Shown here: positions 24,808 to 33,388 of the stretch, in pieces
Layout: each line of letters opens with the position of its first letter
Numbering within the stretch: position 1 is the first letter of the stretch
NCBI GenBank assembly: GCA_022567555.1
Contig: JADFGT010000004.1
Coordinates: forward strand, 18,392-63,222
Length of the DNA stretch: 44,831 bases
Reading direction: 5' to 3'
DNA from: Armatimonadota bacterium
GTDB taxonomy: Bacteria > Armatimonadota > Fimbriimonadia > Fimbriimonadales > ATM1
Notes under the pieces: model-generated
Databases searched by the model: none
What the model was told of the DNA's origin: nothing
Seen by the model: only the letters and a program-made list of their open reading frames with translations
Made by a program: the position numbers and the translations under genes

Positions 24808-25689
24808 CTAACCGAAGGTTGCGCCACCCGTAATTGCCTTTGCAATGTCTTCGTCGTCTCGCTGACGAAAATCGTTGAAACAACTCGAATCAAGGAACTC
24901 CTGCAATCTCCATGCCGGAACCACCCCCGCCATTCCCGTATTAGATTGCACAACATAGCCCTCCTGCACCGCTGTTTTGCCGTTCTTTTCCAGAACCGGA
25001 TCGTAAGTTTGGATGTGGCACCAGTCCACCCCCAAGAGCCACGGTCCCATCGGATAGTGCACGGGGTCGTACTCAAACATCTCCCGCTCCATCGGCCAGA
25101 AATAGACAAACACCGGGGAACCGCTATAGCCTGAAAGAGAGCGCATTTCAACCAGAAAACTCTCCTGCTCGATTCCGAGTGGGGTTGTAAGCGGTTCATC
25201 AGGCATCATGCTAATGTTGCCAAACCGCGCAGACGGCAGGTTCGCTTGCTTGCCATCATGTCCAATGAAACGGCCAACCATAAACACGTCGTCTCCTGCC
25301 CCTACGCCCATATCCTCAATGCGCTTACCCGTGATGAAGTGCTCTGTCCCCACGTGAACAAACTTCATCTTGGCATCGCTCATCCCCTCCAAGGGGAGAA
25401 CGGCCACGTCATCTCCGTCGGGATGTTGGTGCCAGTCATCGCACGCATACCCCTGTATGATTGTCCCACGGTCGGTTGCATTACATCTTATGACTGGCGA
25501 ATTGCCTAAGTTCCTATTCACGACATGGCCTGCCGTAACAGCATATGTGTGGTACCAGCCCTCATGCACTGCAGACCGCGTGGACGCAATGAAGCCTGTA
25601 CCGCCCGCTTTCTCCCCACTGTGAGCATCTGCCTCAGAGGGATAGAGGTAGATAGAGCAGTCAAGCGCCCAATTAGGAATACGCGGCAT
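24808..25689 (-). CDS. Trypsin-fold serine peptidase, second protease of the element
   Basis: 293 aa from ATG 25689 (MPRIPNWALDCSIYLYP). The frame is open to a GTG at 25809, but the extra 40 residues look like translated spacer. The triad is H55 (TAGHVV), D94 (DGDDVAVLPL) and S189 (GYSGSPVF). There is no signal peptide, so it is probably cytosolic, unlike the HtrA-like protein in the same element. Cytosolic trypsin-like domains on mobile elements are known from bacterial conflict systems, where they cut partner proteins; whether that applies here is inference. It is last in the minus-strand gene block. The bases 25690-25985 before it show no other gene. Confidence 0.8.
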   Translation of the reverse strand: MPRIPNWALDCSIYLYPSEADAHSGEKAGGTGFIASTRSAVHEGWYHTYAVTAGHVVNRNLGNSPVIRCNATDRGTIIQGYACDDWHQHPDGDDVAVLPLEGMSDAKMKFVHVGTEHFITGKRIEDMGVGAGDDVFMVGRFIGHDGKQANLPSARFGNISMMPDEPLTTPLGIEQESFLVEMRSLSGYSGSPVFVYFWPMEREMFEYDPVHYPMGPWLLGVDWCHIQTYDPVLEKNGKTAVQEGYVVQSNTGMAGVVPAWRLQEFLDSSCFNDFRQRDDEDIAKAITGGATFG

Positions 25690-25985
25690 AGCCTTCTTCC
25701 AAACGTAGTACGGTTCCCCGCGAAGGGAGTACCGTACTTGGTAACCGGAATATCGTGGATTATTACATGTTGTATTCAAACTGTGGTAAACCGCGCTGAA
25801 AGTACCCACTCTGACCCGTTGGGAAACTACTCGACCGTTGTCTCCTTTTGCTTCGCGGCCTGCCTGGGTCTGGGATTTGCCTTTGGCGACTCCGAAGCCG
25901 CCTCCTCAAATTTCAGAGGCCGCAGTGACGCAGGCGATATTCGCACGTGTGTGCCTGGGAGAGCCGACCAGTCGAACCACTCTGA

Positions 25986-26234
25986 TTATCCAGGTCTCTC
26001 AACATTTCCCAGGCGCTGCCGCGCACGCCAATCGCGCATATACCATCGGTGATACTCTCGGCTGCGCCGACCACGCCTGCGTTCCCGTACTCTGTCCCGA
26101 TTCCTCAGGTTGTACTCTCGTGACGCCTTTCTCCAGCACCCCATACAGGCAGAGCGGTAGCCGCTTGGAGCGCATATATCAGGGTAGAATTCCGTGAGCG
26201 GCAACTCCCTGCCGCACTTTGTACACCGCTTCAT
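25986..26234 (-). CDS. Small Zn-ribbon protein of mobile elements
   Basis: 82 aa from ATG 26234 (MKRCTKCGRELPLTEFYPD); an ATG at 26270 is also possible, and neither has a clear ribosome binding site. Two Cys pairs (CTKC and CMGC, 20 residues apart) form a likely zinc site. A basic, Arg-rich C-terminal helix follows. The pattern CxxC, elxxFy, gyrsxCxxC is common in small phage proteins related to HNH or recombination-endonuclease-VII-type nucleases, but the catalytic HNH part is absent here. Perhaps DNA-binding. A relic of a second copy lies at 24544-24685. Confidence 0.6.
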   Translation of the reverse strand: MKRCTKCGRELPLTEFYPDICAPSGYRSACMGCWRKASREYNLRNRDRVRERRRGRRSREYHRWYMRDWRARQRLGNVERPG

Positions 26235-26381
26235 ATCTTCAAGAAAACCCTCACGTTTGTGTGTGTCCATGTGTTCTGTGTGGAATCCATCCGAAACGTC
26301 CGTCTCTGTCGTCTACAGAGGAGCAGGAACGGCATTCTCGGGGTCATTTAGAGTCGCCTATACGTCAGCGTGGACCCCTGT

Positions 26382-27611
26382 TCACGCCGACCATGAGCAC
26401 TGGCCGTCTGCGGACCCCGCAATGTGAAAGAGAGTCGTCCTAAGATGCTTCCCGGCGGGTATCAAGACTCGATTCCTAATGAGCCACTGAATCCCCTTGC
26501 CTGCTTGCTTTTGAGACACACCGCACCACACGGAAGCAAACCGCCACGAGAACGGCGAGGGGTCGCCGGGAGTGTGTATCCACTTGCAGCCGAGCAGGAA
26601 TCGGAACCCCTCACACACCATTTGCGCGGACCACGGCGCATCCCCAGGAAGTTGGACCTCCGGCACGGGAGCAAGCGGTAGGACGCGTGCCTCCACCAGC
26701 AGCCGAATCCCCCACACGGCCAATTCAGGCCTTCGGTCGCGTAATCGGACTGTGTGTCCATACGCTTGCGCCGCTCTCACCTCCGCGAGCGTGTAGAACT
26801 CCACTCCTTCTCGTCGGTGAAAGTCGTGGTACACGATCACGCCGTTGTCGCCGCGATAGAGACTCCCCGATGGGTTCTTTTCCTGATGACCGGGGAGGAC
26901 ACAGCAGAAGGCATGACCGAGCCTGCGTTCTTTGATTCCGAGAACAGGCGCGACCTTCCACACGATTTCCTCTGTGCTGTAGAGGGAGCGCAGTGCGTCG
27001 CCTGTGATGGTTCCTGTCTCGCATACTCCGGAACGGGAAGCGAGTAATGAATATTCTCTTACTTGCTTCCGTGTCCATGTATCACTGCTACCGGTCCCCA
27101 CATCGGGTAAATAAGCATGCGGCAGATCATCAATCTCCACCTGCAAAGGTGTTAGGAAGTCGCTCCAGGTGTATCGTTCCCCATTCGGATGGATACTCGG
27201 CGGGAGGATCGCCAATTGACCGTACAGCAAGTCCCCCCAATCGAACTTCTTGACCCGGACTCGCTCCGAGCCGGTGACCTGATAGAACGAGCGGAACCCC
27301 CGAGGTGTAATAACCTGCGGTGACGGAGGAACTGGAAGAGAGAAATTCTCCGAGTAATCCACGTCCACTGCGATAAGATTCCCCGATGCCTTTCCCGTGA
27401 TTACCGCGACTCCGCAGTTCGGGTCCCTGGCGAACCAGTCCCTTATTTCACGCTCGTTTGTCGGCTTGTCGCGCCTTGCGGTCCAGCTGCCGTTCGTGAG
27501 TAGTTTCGTGTACGGATGCTTCGTTCCAGGCTTCATAGGAACGAGTCTCCAGCCTCGGTTCGCAAGCAACGTCAGTTCTACAATCTGGTCGGTCTTGGTG
27601 GTAGTCCTCAC
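26382..27611 (-). CDS. Bifunctional primase/polymerase (Prim-Pol) of the element
   Basis: 409 aa. The N-terminal Prim-Pol domain has the catalytic Asp pair D83/D85 (LIAVDVDYSENF) and the PPSIHPNGERYTW motif with H141. A degenerate zinc-ribbon-like middle follows (FCCVLPGHQEKNPSGSLYR, then YHDFHRR), as in many phage and plasmid primases. The C-terminus (SVWCGVSQKQAGKGIQWLI) looks like a winged helix. The role is priming and possibly extending DNA on the excised element. It overlaps the nuclease gene upstream by 4 bp (ATGA type), hence translational coupling. No helicase domain is seen, so a host helicase would be needed. Confidence 0.88.
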   Translation of the reverse strand: MRTTTKTDQIVELTLLANRGWRLVPMKPGTKHPYTKLLTNGSWTARRDKPTNEREIRDWFARDPNCGVAVITGKASGNLIAVDVDYSENFSLPVPPSPQVITPRGFRSFYQVTGSERVRVKKFDWGDLLYGQLAILPPSIHPNGERYTWSDFLTPLQVEIDDLPHAYLPDVGTGSSDTWTRKQVREYSLLASRSGVCETGTITGDALRSLYSTEEIVWKVAPVLGIKERRLGHAFCCVLPGHQEKNPSGSLYRGDNGVIVYHDFHRREGVEFYTLAEVRAAQAYGHTVRLRDRRPELAVWGIRLLVEARVLPLAPVPEVQLPGDAPWSAQMVCEGFRFLLGCKWIHTPGDPSPFSWRFASVWCGVSQKQAGKGIQWLIRNRVLIPAGKHLRTTLFHIAGSADGQCSWSA

Positions 27612-28111
27612 GGCTTCTCACCCCTAAGCCGTCTCTGAGTCTCGAACCAATGACTCGGGTCTATCGCCTGTCCTGCTCCGCCGAGTACGCGGACCAATTC
27701 ATCTTGCGAAATCGCACAGGGTTCGTATCCAACTCGGCCGAACCACATTTCGTCAGAGTTATCTGGAGACGTTCCACTCAGGCGAAGCGTGAAGACGCCT
27801 GGAAACCGGATCGGACGCTTGCCACGTAGAGTGTCGAATTGCTCCCCGTCCACACGCCGGAGCGCCTGATCCAGCAAATGTAACAGTTCCTGCTGAAACC
27901 GGTTTACTCTTCCGCTGCGGGTCTTGACTTCCACAGGGAAAAGGGTCGCGTCGCCGAAGCGAAATACGCAGGCGTCAATGTCCGAAATGTAGATTGAAAA
28001 GTCCCGAGAGTCGAGCAGCGGGTGGTTTCTTGTCCACGCCGACCAGGGAGTTTCCTCCCCAAACACCCGCTTACGTGTTCGGCTCCCGGACGCTGTGTAA
28101 GACTTATCCAA
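27608..28111 (-). CDS. PD-(D/E)XK-type nuclease
   Basis: 167 aa from TTG 28111, which follows AAAGGTGA at 6 nt; a GTG at 28141 would add ten residues. The core shows the fold's signature: D46 in ISDIDACVF, then a beta hairpin and E61-x-K63 in FPVEVKTRSG. This is the D...ExK active site of Holliday-junction-resolvase and restriction-like nucleases. The rest has no family I recognise. Coupled to the primase, it is probably part of DNA replication or processing of the element. Confidence 0.65.
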   Translation of the reverse strand: MDKSYTASGSRTRKRVFGEETPWSAWTRNHPLLDSRDFSIYISDIDACVFRFGDATLFPVEVKTRSGRVNRFQQELLHLLDQALRRVDGEQFDTLRGKRPIRFPGVFTLRLSGTSPDNSDEMWFGRVGYEPCAISQDELVRVLGGAGQAIDPSHWFETQRRLRGEKP

Positions 28112-28230
28112 TTGTGAATCACCTTTCTGGCGGCACGCCACCCCTCAAGTCCCGGCAGGTGCCGCAGTGAGATAGGAGCGGCTTATCGCCACCCCTTCAC
28201 AACTACATCAGTGGGGATTTGCGAGAAATC

Positions 28231-28262
28231 GGGGGTTTTGGGGGTATTTGCGGGGGACGGGG
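28231..28262 (+). other. G-quadruplex-forming motif
   Basis: Four G runs (28231-28235, 28240-28244, 28252-28256, 28259-28262) with loops of 4, 7 and 2 bases. It fits the G3+N1-7 rule. It sits between the sigma-like gene and the nuclease gene, on the non-coding strand of that block, and the mRNA would carry the C-rich form. Confidence 0.8.
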
Positions 28263-28278
28263 TGACGTTTTCACGTCA
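28263..28278 (+). promoter_or_regulatory. Perfect inverted repeat next to the G-quadruplex motif
   Basis: TGACGT-TTTC-ACGTCA, 6-bp arms. A candidate protein-binding site or RNA hairpin just downstream of the sigma-like gene. Confidence 0.5.
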
Positions 28279-28307
28279 ACGGCCTCCCCTGTGTCCGGAA
28301 GTGAGAC

Positions 28308-29465
28308 CTATCGCCTTGCCAGTTCAACCAGCGCGTCCCTCACCGGCATCGGCTCATCGAAGGCTCGGAAGATGAGGTCCTTCGCCTTAACCTTGGCGAG
28401 CATCACCTCTACCTCGTCATCGGTCAATCCCTTGGCTAAGCGCGGCTCGCGGTGGACTACTATGCGCAGGCGTCGCTTCGCGTCCTCATGCAAGTCTGCC
28501 TGAGCCTTATCGCATACCAGTCGAAAGATAGCGGTCTCGTCGTTGGGGTCCTGGCCTCTCTCTCTAAGGTCAATTGCGGCGGCCAGTGCGCGCCAGGAAT
28601 ACTTCTTGTTCCAACTGCGAAACAATGGAACGAAGACGACGTAGTACCTGTCCTGCTGGGTGTCCCAGGCCTCCCAAGGTTCCCGATTCTCGCTCAGCGC
28701 ATATAGACGGTCGCTGTCCCGTTCGCACACGAGAAATCCCTTTCCCTTCAGTTCGTGAAACTTCTTGAGGAGTTCGTCCCGGTCGAGGCGTAGCCGCCTC
28801 TGAATCGTCAGTCTCGTTCGGTCCCACCTTATCTCTTTGACAACGGCTTTCTGCGATTCACTCAATTCCCGCCACGCCTTGCTTTCAAAATACCAAAGCA
28901 TGGCGTTGGCAATCGCTTGTGTAAATCGTTCACAAACGTCAAACAAGTGCTCATCGAAATCTTGCGGGTCACCGCCTCCGAATGTGATGAAAAAGCCGTA
29001 ACCCCTCCGGCGCCTTACAAGATACATCATCGTATCTATCCGGATGAATTCTCTGAGAATAGGGTATTTCACCTCAAATTGCCACCAACCAATCTTTCGG
29101 GGCAATCCGCCTATGGGTCGCTCGCCTTCGTAAAGCCAAACGTATCGGCGTTTGGCCGCGATCTTGCGGCGCTCTTGCAGCGCAAAGTCCAGTCCGGCAA
29201 GAATCTTCGCGCGGATCTCGTGCTCTTGCTGAAAGAACTCTTGGCACGCGTACTTGACCGTCATGCTGGCCCAGGTAGTGAGCATCCCCTTGCGTTCGTC
29301 AAACGGGTTCTTGAGCGCGCGCAGAATTGCAATGCCGTGCACGTCCTCTTTATCATCTTTGGCAAGGATTCTGCCAAACTTGTACATGGGGACGTACTTT
29401 AGTGCGTGGTCTATCGCCTCCAGGTGGCTCTGTCGGAGTTCTGGCGGCATATCTCTACCGTTCAT
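28308..29465 (-). CDS. Sigma-70 region-2-like protein of the element
   Basis: 385 aa from ATG 29465; a GTG at 29492 is open upstream. Residues about 30-75 match the pattern of sigma region 2. An acidic EDV is followed by a helix, then NPFDERKG and MLTTWASMTVKYACQEFFQQE, like the FDP-x-rG-x-F-x-twa signature that binds core RNA polymerase and melts the -10 box. A long helical rest follows with several charged, paired segments (ESQKAVVKEIRWDRTRLTI reads like a region-4 or helix-turn-helix candidate). I infer a divergent sigma factor or a phage-type regulator. It is first in the minus-strand block and could switch on the genes behind it. Confidence 0.5.
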   Translation of the reverse strand: MNGRDMPPELRQSHLEAIDHALKYVPMYKFGRILAKDDKEDVHGIAILRALKNPFDERKGMLTTWASMTVKYACQEFFQQEHEIRAKILAGLDFALQERRKIAAKRRYVWLYEGERPIGGLPRKIGWWQFEVKYPILREFIRIDTMMYLVRRRRGYGFFITFGGGDPQDFDEHLFDVCERFTQAIANAMLWYFESKAWRELSESQKAVVKEIRWDRTRLTIQRRLRLDRDELLKKFHELKGKGFLVCERDSDRLYALSENREPWEAWDTQQDRYYVVFVPLFRSWNKKYSWRALAAAIDLRERGQDPNDETAIFRLVCDKAQADLHEDAKRRLRIVVHREPRLAKGLTDDEVEVMLAKVKAKDLIFRAFDEPMPVRDALVELARR

Positions 29466-29710
29466 GGCGCTTCCGGTTCCATGGTGACCCACAGGGCTAG
29501 AGGCTCCCGTTCGGCGTATCGGGAGCCTCGTCTATCTTCCATCACAGGGGACCGGAATCCTGCTCGGAGGACAGAGTGCGGCCGGGTTCTCCCGCGCACG
29601 AGGCCGGTCCGTGGGTCGTAGGGTGCCATACCGGTGTAACCTCCTGTTTCCGACGTAAGACCCCTCCTGCAAACCCCTCGGTCTGTCCTAACACCGCCTC
29701 TAATTCTCAC

Positions 29711-29785
29711 CGTATTTCAGCACCAAAGTAGCGGCCGCTAAGCCGAGGGTTTCCGTCCGTGTTTCAGCATCAAAGTCACGGCCGC
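29711..29785 (+). repeat. Two iteron-like 28-bp repeats
   Basis: 29711-29738 and 29758-29785 are the same length with about four to five mismatches. Both read cgt-ttcag-ca-caaagt and end in cggccgc. Confidence 0.6.
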
Positions 29786-30157
29786 GGAAACAGCCGTATG
29801 AGGGACCGTAAACCAGGTACGAATCTACGGCCGTAAGACTTCCCGGTTTTCCCGGTCTACGTGTGCGCGAAACGGCGGCCTCCGTCGGCGCATGACCGGC
29901 GAATCCCCTACGTGTGCGGAAACCCCGAATCGGCCTCCAAGTCGCTATCCTTTGAGAGATCCCCCGTCCCCCGTGGGGGATGGTGTGGGGGCCTCGAAAG
30001 ACCGTCTCCCCGGGTAGACCTTTCAACCCCTGCAGGACGCCGGCCGCAATACCCCTTCTGCACCGCTACAGGCGGCCTTTCCCTGCGTTTTATTGAGTTA
30101 CCCACTTTCCAGAACACCACCCTGACCGTTTGAGGGCCAGTTTGAGGCCTTCAGCCT

Positions 30158-30178
30158 GCACAAACGCCGTGTTTGTGC
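30158..30178 (+). other. Perfect hairpin, 8-bp stem
   Basis: GCACAAAC-GCCGT-GTTTGTGC. No U-run follows, so a terminator is unlikely; it is more likely an origin or protein-binding structure. Confidence 0.5.
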
Positions 30179-30503
30179 TTACCTGAGAGATCAGGGAGAG
30201 GCGCCTCCCGCGCGTATGCATATATTTCAGAAATGGGACTCCTTGTTTACTAACACAATCGAGGGTCGTTTTTAGAAATCTAATACAAGACTGGGACCCC
30301 TATTCGTCGGTCCGTATTGAGGGAAGCGGGACTCCTCTCCCGCGAGAGATCGAGGCCGTGGATGGACCCCCCCAGGATAACACACCAATCTCGGAATTTT
30401 ATCCTCCTCTTCGCTTTCGTCTCCATTCTGCTATCATTCGGACACAATACAGGACAATCAGAATTTATGCAGACTGAGTGCGCGTTGCGCAAAGGAGGAA
30501 TCG

Positions 30504-31019
30504 GTGCGACGAATTCGATATTTAGTGGCGATGAGTCTCGACGGGTACATCGCCGGGCCGCACGGGGAGGCCGACTGGATCATCACGGATCCAGAAATTG
30601 ACTTCGGTGACATCTATGCACAGTTCGACACGATTCTCGTAGGCCGCAGGACTTTCGAGCTCATGGTACGGACCGGGCGCGCGACGATGCCAGGAATGAA
30701 GACCTTTGTGTTCTCCACCACTCTACGCCAACCGGACTATCCGGACGTCACCGTCGTTGGAGAGAACACCGAGCAGACGGTGGCCGCGATGCGTGCAGCG
30801 TCGGGCAAGGACATTTGGCTGTTTGGTGGAGGCAATCTGTTTCGTAGCCTTCTTGAGGCTCGCCTGGTGGATGCTGTGGAAGTCGCGGTTATTCCGGTCT
30901 TGTTAGGCAGGGGGATCTCGCAACTGCCGCCTCCTTCGAAGCAGACCACGCTACAATTGACTGGGCACCGGATTTACAAGACGGGCATTGTCAATCTGGA
31001 GTACGCCGTTAGCACATAG
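30504..31019 (+). CDS. Dihydrofolate-reductase-like (RibD C-terminal domain) protein
   Basis: 171 aa; the GTG start at 30504 follows AAAGGAGG at about 6 nt. The fold shows RRIRYLVAMSLDGYIAG at the start, the NADPH-site GRRTFELM and KDIWLFGGGNLFRSLLEA, and a DAVEVAVIPVLLGRG segment: the family of YyaP/YwjB-type NADPH reductases related to DHFR and RibD. Substrate unknown. Such proteins sometimes give antifolate tolerance, but it is not a classic FolA. It stands alone between two copies of a short repeat (about 30330-30370 and 31105-31140), like a cargo cassette. Confidence 0.9.
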   Translation: MRRIRYLVAMSLDGYIAGPHGEADWIITDPEIDFGDIYAQFDTILVGRRTFELMVRTGRATMPGMKTFVFSTTLRQPDYPDVTVVGENTEQTVAAMRAASGKDIWLFGGGNLFRSLLEARLVDAVEVAVIPVLLGRGISQLPPPSKQTTLQLTGHRIYKTGIVNLEYAVST

Positions 31020-31142
31020 GCTGCCTAATTACGGTATGCAGCTGAGTCCGTAGGCGTGCGTGTGCAAGTATGATTTCGGCGGTTCCAGCGACACTCCAGG
31101 CCTGTTTCCCGCGAGGGATCGAGGCCGTGGGGGGACTCCACA

Positions 31143-31250
31143 GTAGGGGACCTCTACCCCGGGGGGTCAAAAGGAGGGTCCGCAACTAACACAGGAAAAC
31201 ATATCGGAATAGTCGGCACGTCTCCCTCGTAGCGGACCCCGGCCGGGGGG
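31143..31250 (+). repeat. Intergenic repeat, copy A
   Basis: About 108 bp that match 34483-34591 at roughly three of four bases by eye, beginning gtagggg and ending cgtctccctcgta and a ccggcc-gggggg run. A CTAAC half-site lies at 31186-31190. No gene falls in 31020-31299. Confidence 0.65.
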
Positions 31251-31299
31251 ATGGCGCCGGGGATCTGATTTCGGAGGCAGGGTAGGCTCCCATTTACAC

Positions 31300-32112
31300 A
31301 TGCTTCGATTGGGAACGTCGTCGTGGACTGCTCAAGGATGGGAGAGAGCCTTCTACCCGCCTGAAACACCGCAGCGTGACTACCTCCGGCACTACGCGAC
31401 AAAATTCGATACAGTAGAGATAGACGCGACATTTTACGCGATCCCGTCTCGAACGACTGTTGACGGATGGAGAACCAAAACCCCTCCCAATTTCACGTTT
31501 GCCGCGAAGGTCCCGAAGGTCATCACTCACGAAAAGATGCTTGTTGACTGCGAAAGGGAACTCGGAGTATTCATAGAAGTCATGTCCAGACTCGGCACGA
31601 AACTCGGTCCGCTCCTGTTCCAGTTCCGCTACTTCCGCAAAGGAGAATTGGAACTGTCCGAGTTTTTGGATCGCCTTTGTCCTGTCCTGGATCATGTACC
31701 GGAAGGGGTGCGGGTTGCGGTGGAGGTACGGAACAAGAAGTGGCTTGCGCCGGAGTTATTGACGGCACTCTCGGAACGGAATATGGCGCTTGCTCTGGTT
31801 GACCATCCATACATGCCTTATGCTTCTGAGTACCTGGAGCGCGGGAAGGAACTCATCACAGCGGACTTCACCTTCATTCGACTAATCGGACACCGTCAAA
31901 AGACCGAGCAGAAACTGGCTGATGAACTTGGCGAAGTCAGTTTCGAGCGCAGCGTCATAGATCGCTCACGTGAGTTAGCCTCCTGGTCCGAACTGATTCG
32001 CTCTTTAGACCATGACCGCTTTGCGCTGTTCGCTTACGTCAACAACCACTACTCCGGCTTCGCGCCGGACGACATCCGGAGGCTGATGGACCTGGTGAAA
32101 AGCTCCGAATGA
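31300..32112 (+). CDS. DUF72 (YecE-like) family protein
   Basis: 270 aa, TIM-barrel-like. The N-terminus has the family pattern LRLGTSSWTAQGWERAFYP, then LRHYATKFDTVEIDATFYA and the FAAKVPKVITHEK segment. The biochemical role of this widespread family is not settled. The start ATG at 31300 lacks a good ribosome binding site. It may be co-transcribed with the oxidase gene 118 bp downstream. It lies in the segment bounded by repeat copies A and B. Confidence 0.9.
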   Translation: MLRLGTSSWTAQGWERAFYPPETPQRDYLRHYATKFDTVEIDATFYAIPSRTTVDGWRTKTPPNFTFAAKVPKVITHEKMLVDCERELGVFIEVMSRLGTKLGPLLFQFRYFRKGELELSEFLDRLCPVLDHVPEGVRVAVEVRNKKWLAPELLTALSERNMALALVDHPYMPYASEYLERGKELITADFTFIRLIGHRQKTEQKLADELGEVSFERSVIDRSRELASWSELIRSLDHDRFALFAYVNNHYSGFAPDDIRRLMDLVKSSE

Positions 32113-32230
32113 CGGCACACACTCAGACGTGGCCGCCGCGTTGCTTCGAGGAGATGTCATGTGAACAGAATGACCAGGTGCCGCAGGATCGGAAGTATAT
32201 CGCTCGGGCTCCGGATTCGCTTGAACCAAA

Positions 32231-33388
32231 ATGAACGACCCACCAGAGGAAGCTTCGCGTAAGAGTACTCCAGAACAATCTGGAAGTAGACCCGACCCTG
32301 ACCGCATGGATCGGGCCGTCTGTCTTGCAGATTACGAGATTCTTGCTCGCAAGTGTCTCCAACATATGGCCTACGAATACGTCGTCGGAGGAGCAGCGGA
32401 TGAGATCACCCTACAGGCTAATCGACAGGCATTCGACCGAATCAGGTTGGAGCAGCGCGTTCTTGTGGATGTTTCTAAAATTGATACGCGTCTGACACTA
32501 TTTGGACAGCAACTGGAGTTTCCAATTGTGCTGGCACCGACTGCGTTCCACTGCCTCATCCAAACTGAGGGTGAATTGGCGACCGTGCGCGGAGCCAATG
32601 CCGCCGAAATCACGCTCGTGGTTAGCTCCTTGGCGAATGTCACGATTGAAGCAATTGCTGCCGAGGCCACACGGCCGCTTTGGTTCCAGCTCTATGTGCA
32701 ACCGGACCGTGGATTCACGCGTGCTCTCGTACAGCGAGCAGAAGCAGCGGGTTATCAAACTATTTGCGTGACGGTGGATACTCCGGTATTTGGGGCACGA
32801 AACCGCGAAGCTCGTGCACAGTTGAAGTTTCCGACAGGCATGGAACCTGTAAACTTGAGGGGCCTGGAGCTTCAGCACGGTACCGGATGGATAGGATCGG
32901 GAGTGGGGGACATCTATTCACCCGTATTAGATGCTGCGCTCACGTGGAAGGACATCGAGTGGTTGCGTTCTTTTGTGCAAATACCGGTTGTACTGAAAGG
33001 GATTACGGTAGCCGAGGATGCTGAAATCGCTGTCAAGGCGGGAGTTGACGGACTGATTGTGTCAAACCACGGGGCGCGTAATCTCGACACCTCGCCGGCG
33101 ACTATAGATACATTGCCGCGGGTCGTGGCCACAGTCGCCGGTCGCATTCCGGTCATGATGGACGGAGGTGTGCGCCGTGGCACCGACGTATTGAAGGCGC
33201 TGGCGCTAGGAGCGGATGCAGTACAAATTGGACGGCCATATCTTTTCGGACTCGCCGTGAACGGGTCTGACGGCGTCAAGCAGGTAGTGGACATCCTTCG
33301 GAGAGAGTTCGAAATGGCAATGGCGCTGACAGGAAGAACTTCGCTCGCCGAAATTGACGAGTCCGTTCTATGGCGTGATACCATCTGA
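32231..33388 (+). CDS. FMN-dependent alpha-hydroxyacid oxidase/dehydrogenase
   Basis: 385 aa TIM-barrel flavoprotein of the glycolate/lactate oxidase family, oxidising 2-hydroxyacids to 2-oxoacids. It shows FPIVLAPTAF (FMN site), WFQLYVQPDRG, the active-site SNHGARNLD with the catalytic His and a substrate-binding Arg, and the phosphate-binding MDGGVRRGTDVLKALALGAD. The usual SNHGGRQLDG reads SNHGARNLDTS, a small change near the active site. The first roughly 25 residues are polar and extra. Substrate is not predictable; lactate-type enzymes are the nearest by pattern. It could be an oxidase or a quinone-linked dehydrogenase. Confidence 0.92.
   Translation: MNDPPEEASRKSTPEQSGSRPDPDRMDRAVCLADYEILARKCLQHMAYEYVVGGAADEITLQANRQAFDRIRLEQRVLVDVSKIDTRLTLFGQQLEFPIVLAPTAFHCLIQTEGELATVRGANAAEITLVVSSLANVTIEAIAAEATRPLWFQLYVQPDRGFTRALVQRAEAAGYQTICVTVDTPVFGARNREARAQLKFPTGMEPVNLRGLELQHGTGWIGSGVGDIYSPVLDAALTWKDIEWLRSFVQIPVVLKGITVAEDAEIAVKAGVDGLIVSNHGARNLDTSPATIDTLPRVVATVAGRIPVMMDGGVRRGTDVLKALALGADAVQIGRPYLFGLAVNGSDGVKQVVDILRREFEMAMALTGRTSLAEIDESVLWRDTI

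Larger units (their letters stand above)
29466..30503. other. Non-coding 1-kb region, candidate origin or control region of the element
   Basis: No convincing gene. It holds two 28-bp near-repeats 47 bp apart (29711-29738 and 29758-29785, the cgtRtttcagcaYcaaag type), two CTACGTGTGCG words (29857-29867, 29908-29918), a perfect 8-bp hairpin (30158-30178), an AT-rich patch (30215-30290) and a TTAGA-AA-TCTAA palindrome (30272-30283). Spaced repeats, a hairpin and an AT-rich patch beside a primase operon are the usual parts of a replication origin. Confidence 0.45.

Noticed and set aside
25690-25809. N-terminal extension of the trypsin-fold peptidase to GTG 25809
   Set aside because: The 40 extra residues look like translated spacer and the domain begins naturally at MPRIPNW; no ribosome binding site precedes the GTG.
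25986-26270. HNH homing endonuclease
   Set aside because: Only the zinc-binding Cys pairs and a basic helix are present; no His-Asn-His catalytic pattern can be found in the 82 residues.
29700-30026. 108-codon minus-strand gene in the non-coding region of the element
   Set aside because: No ribosome binding site, no motif, low-complexity Arg/Gly/Pro translation, and it overlaps the repeats and palindromes.
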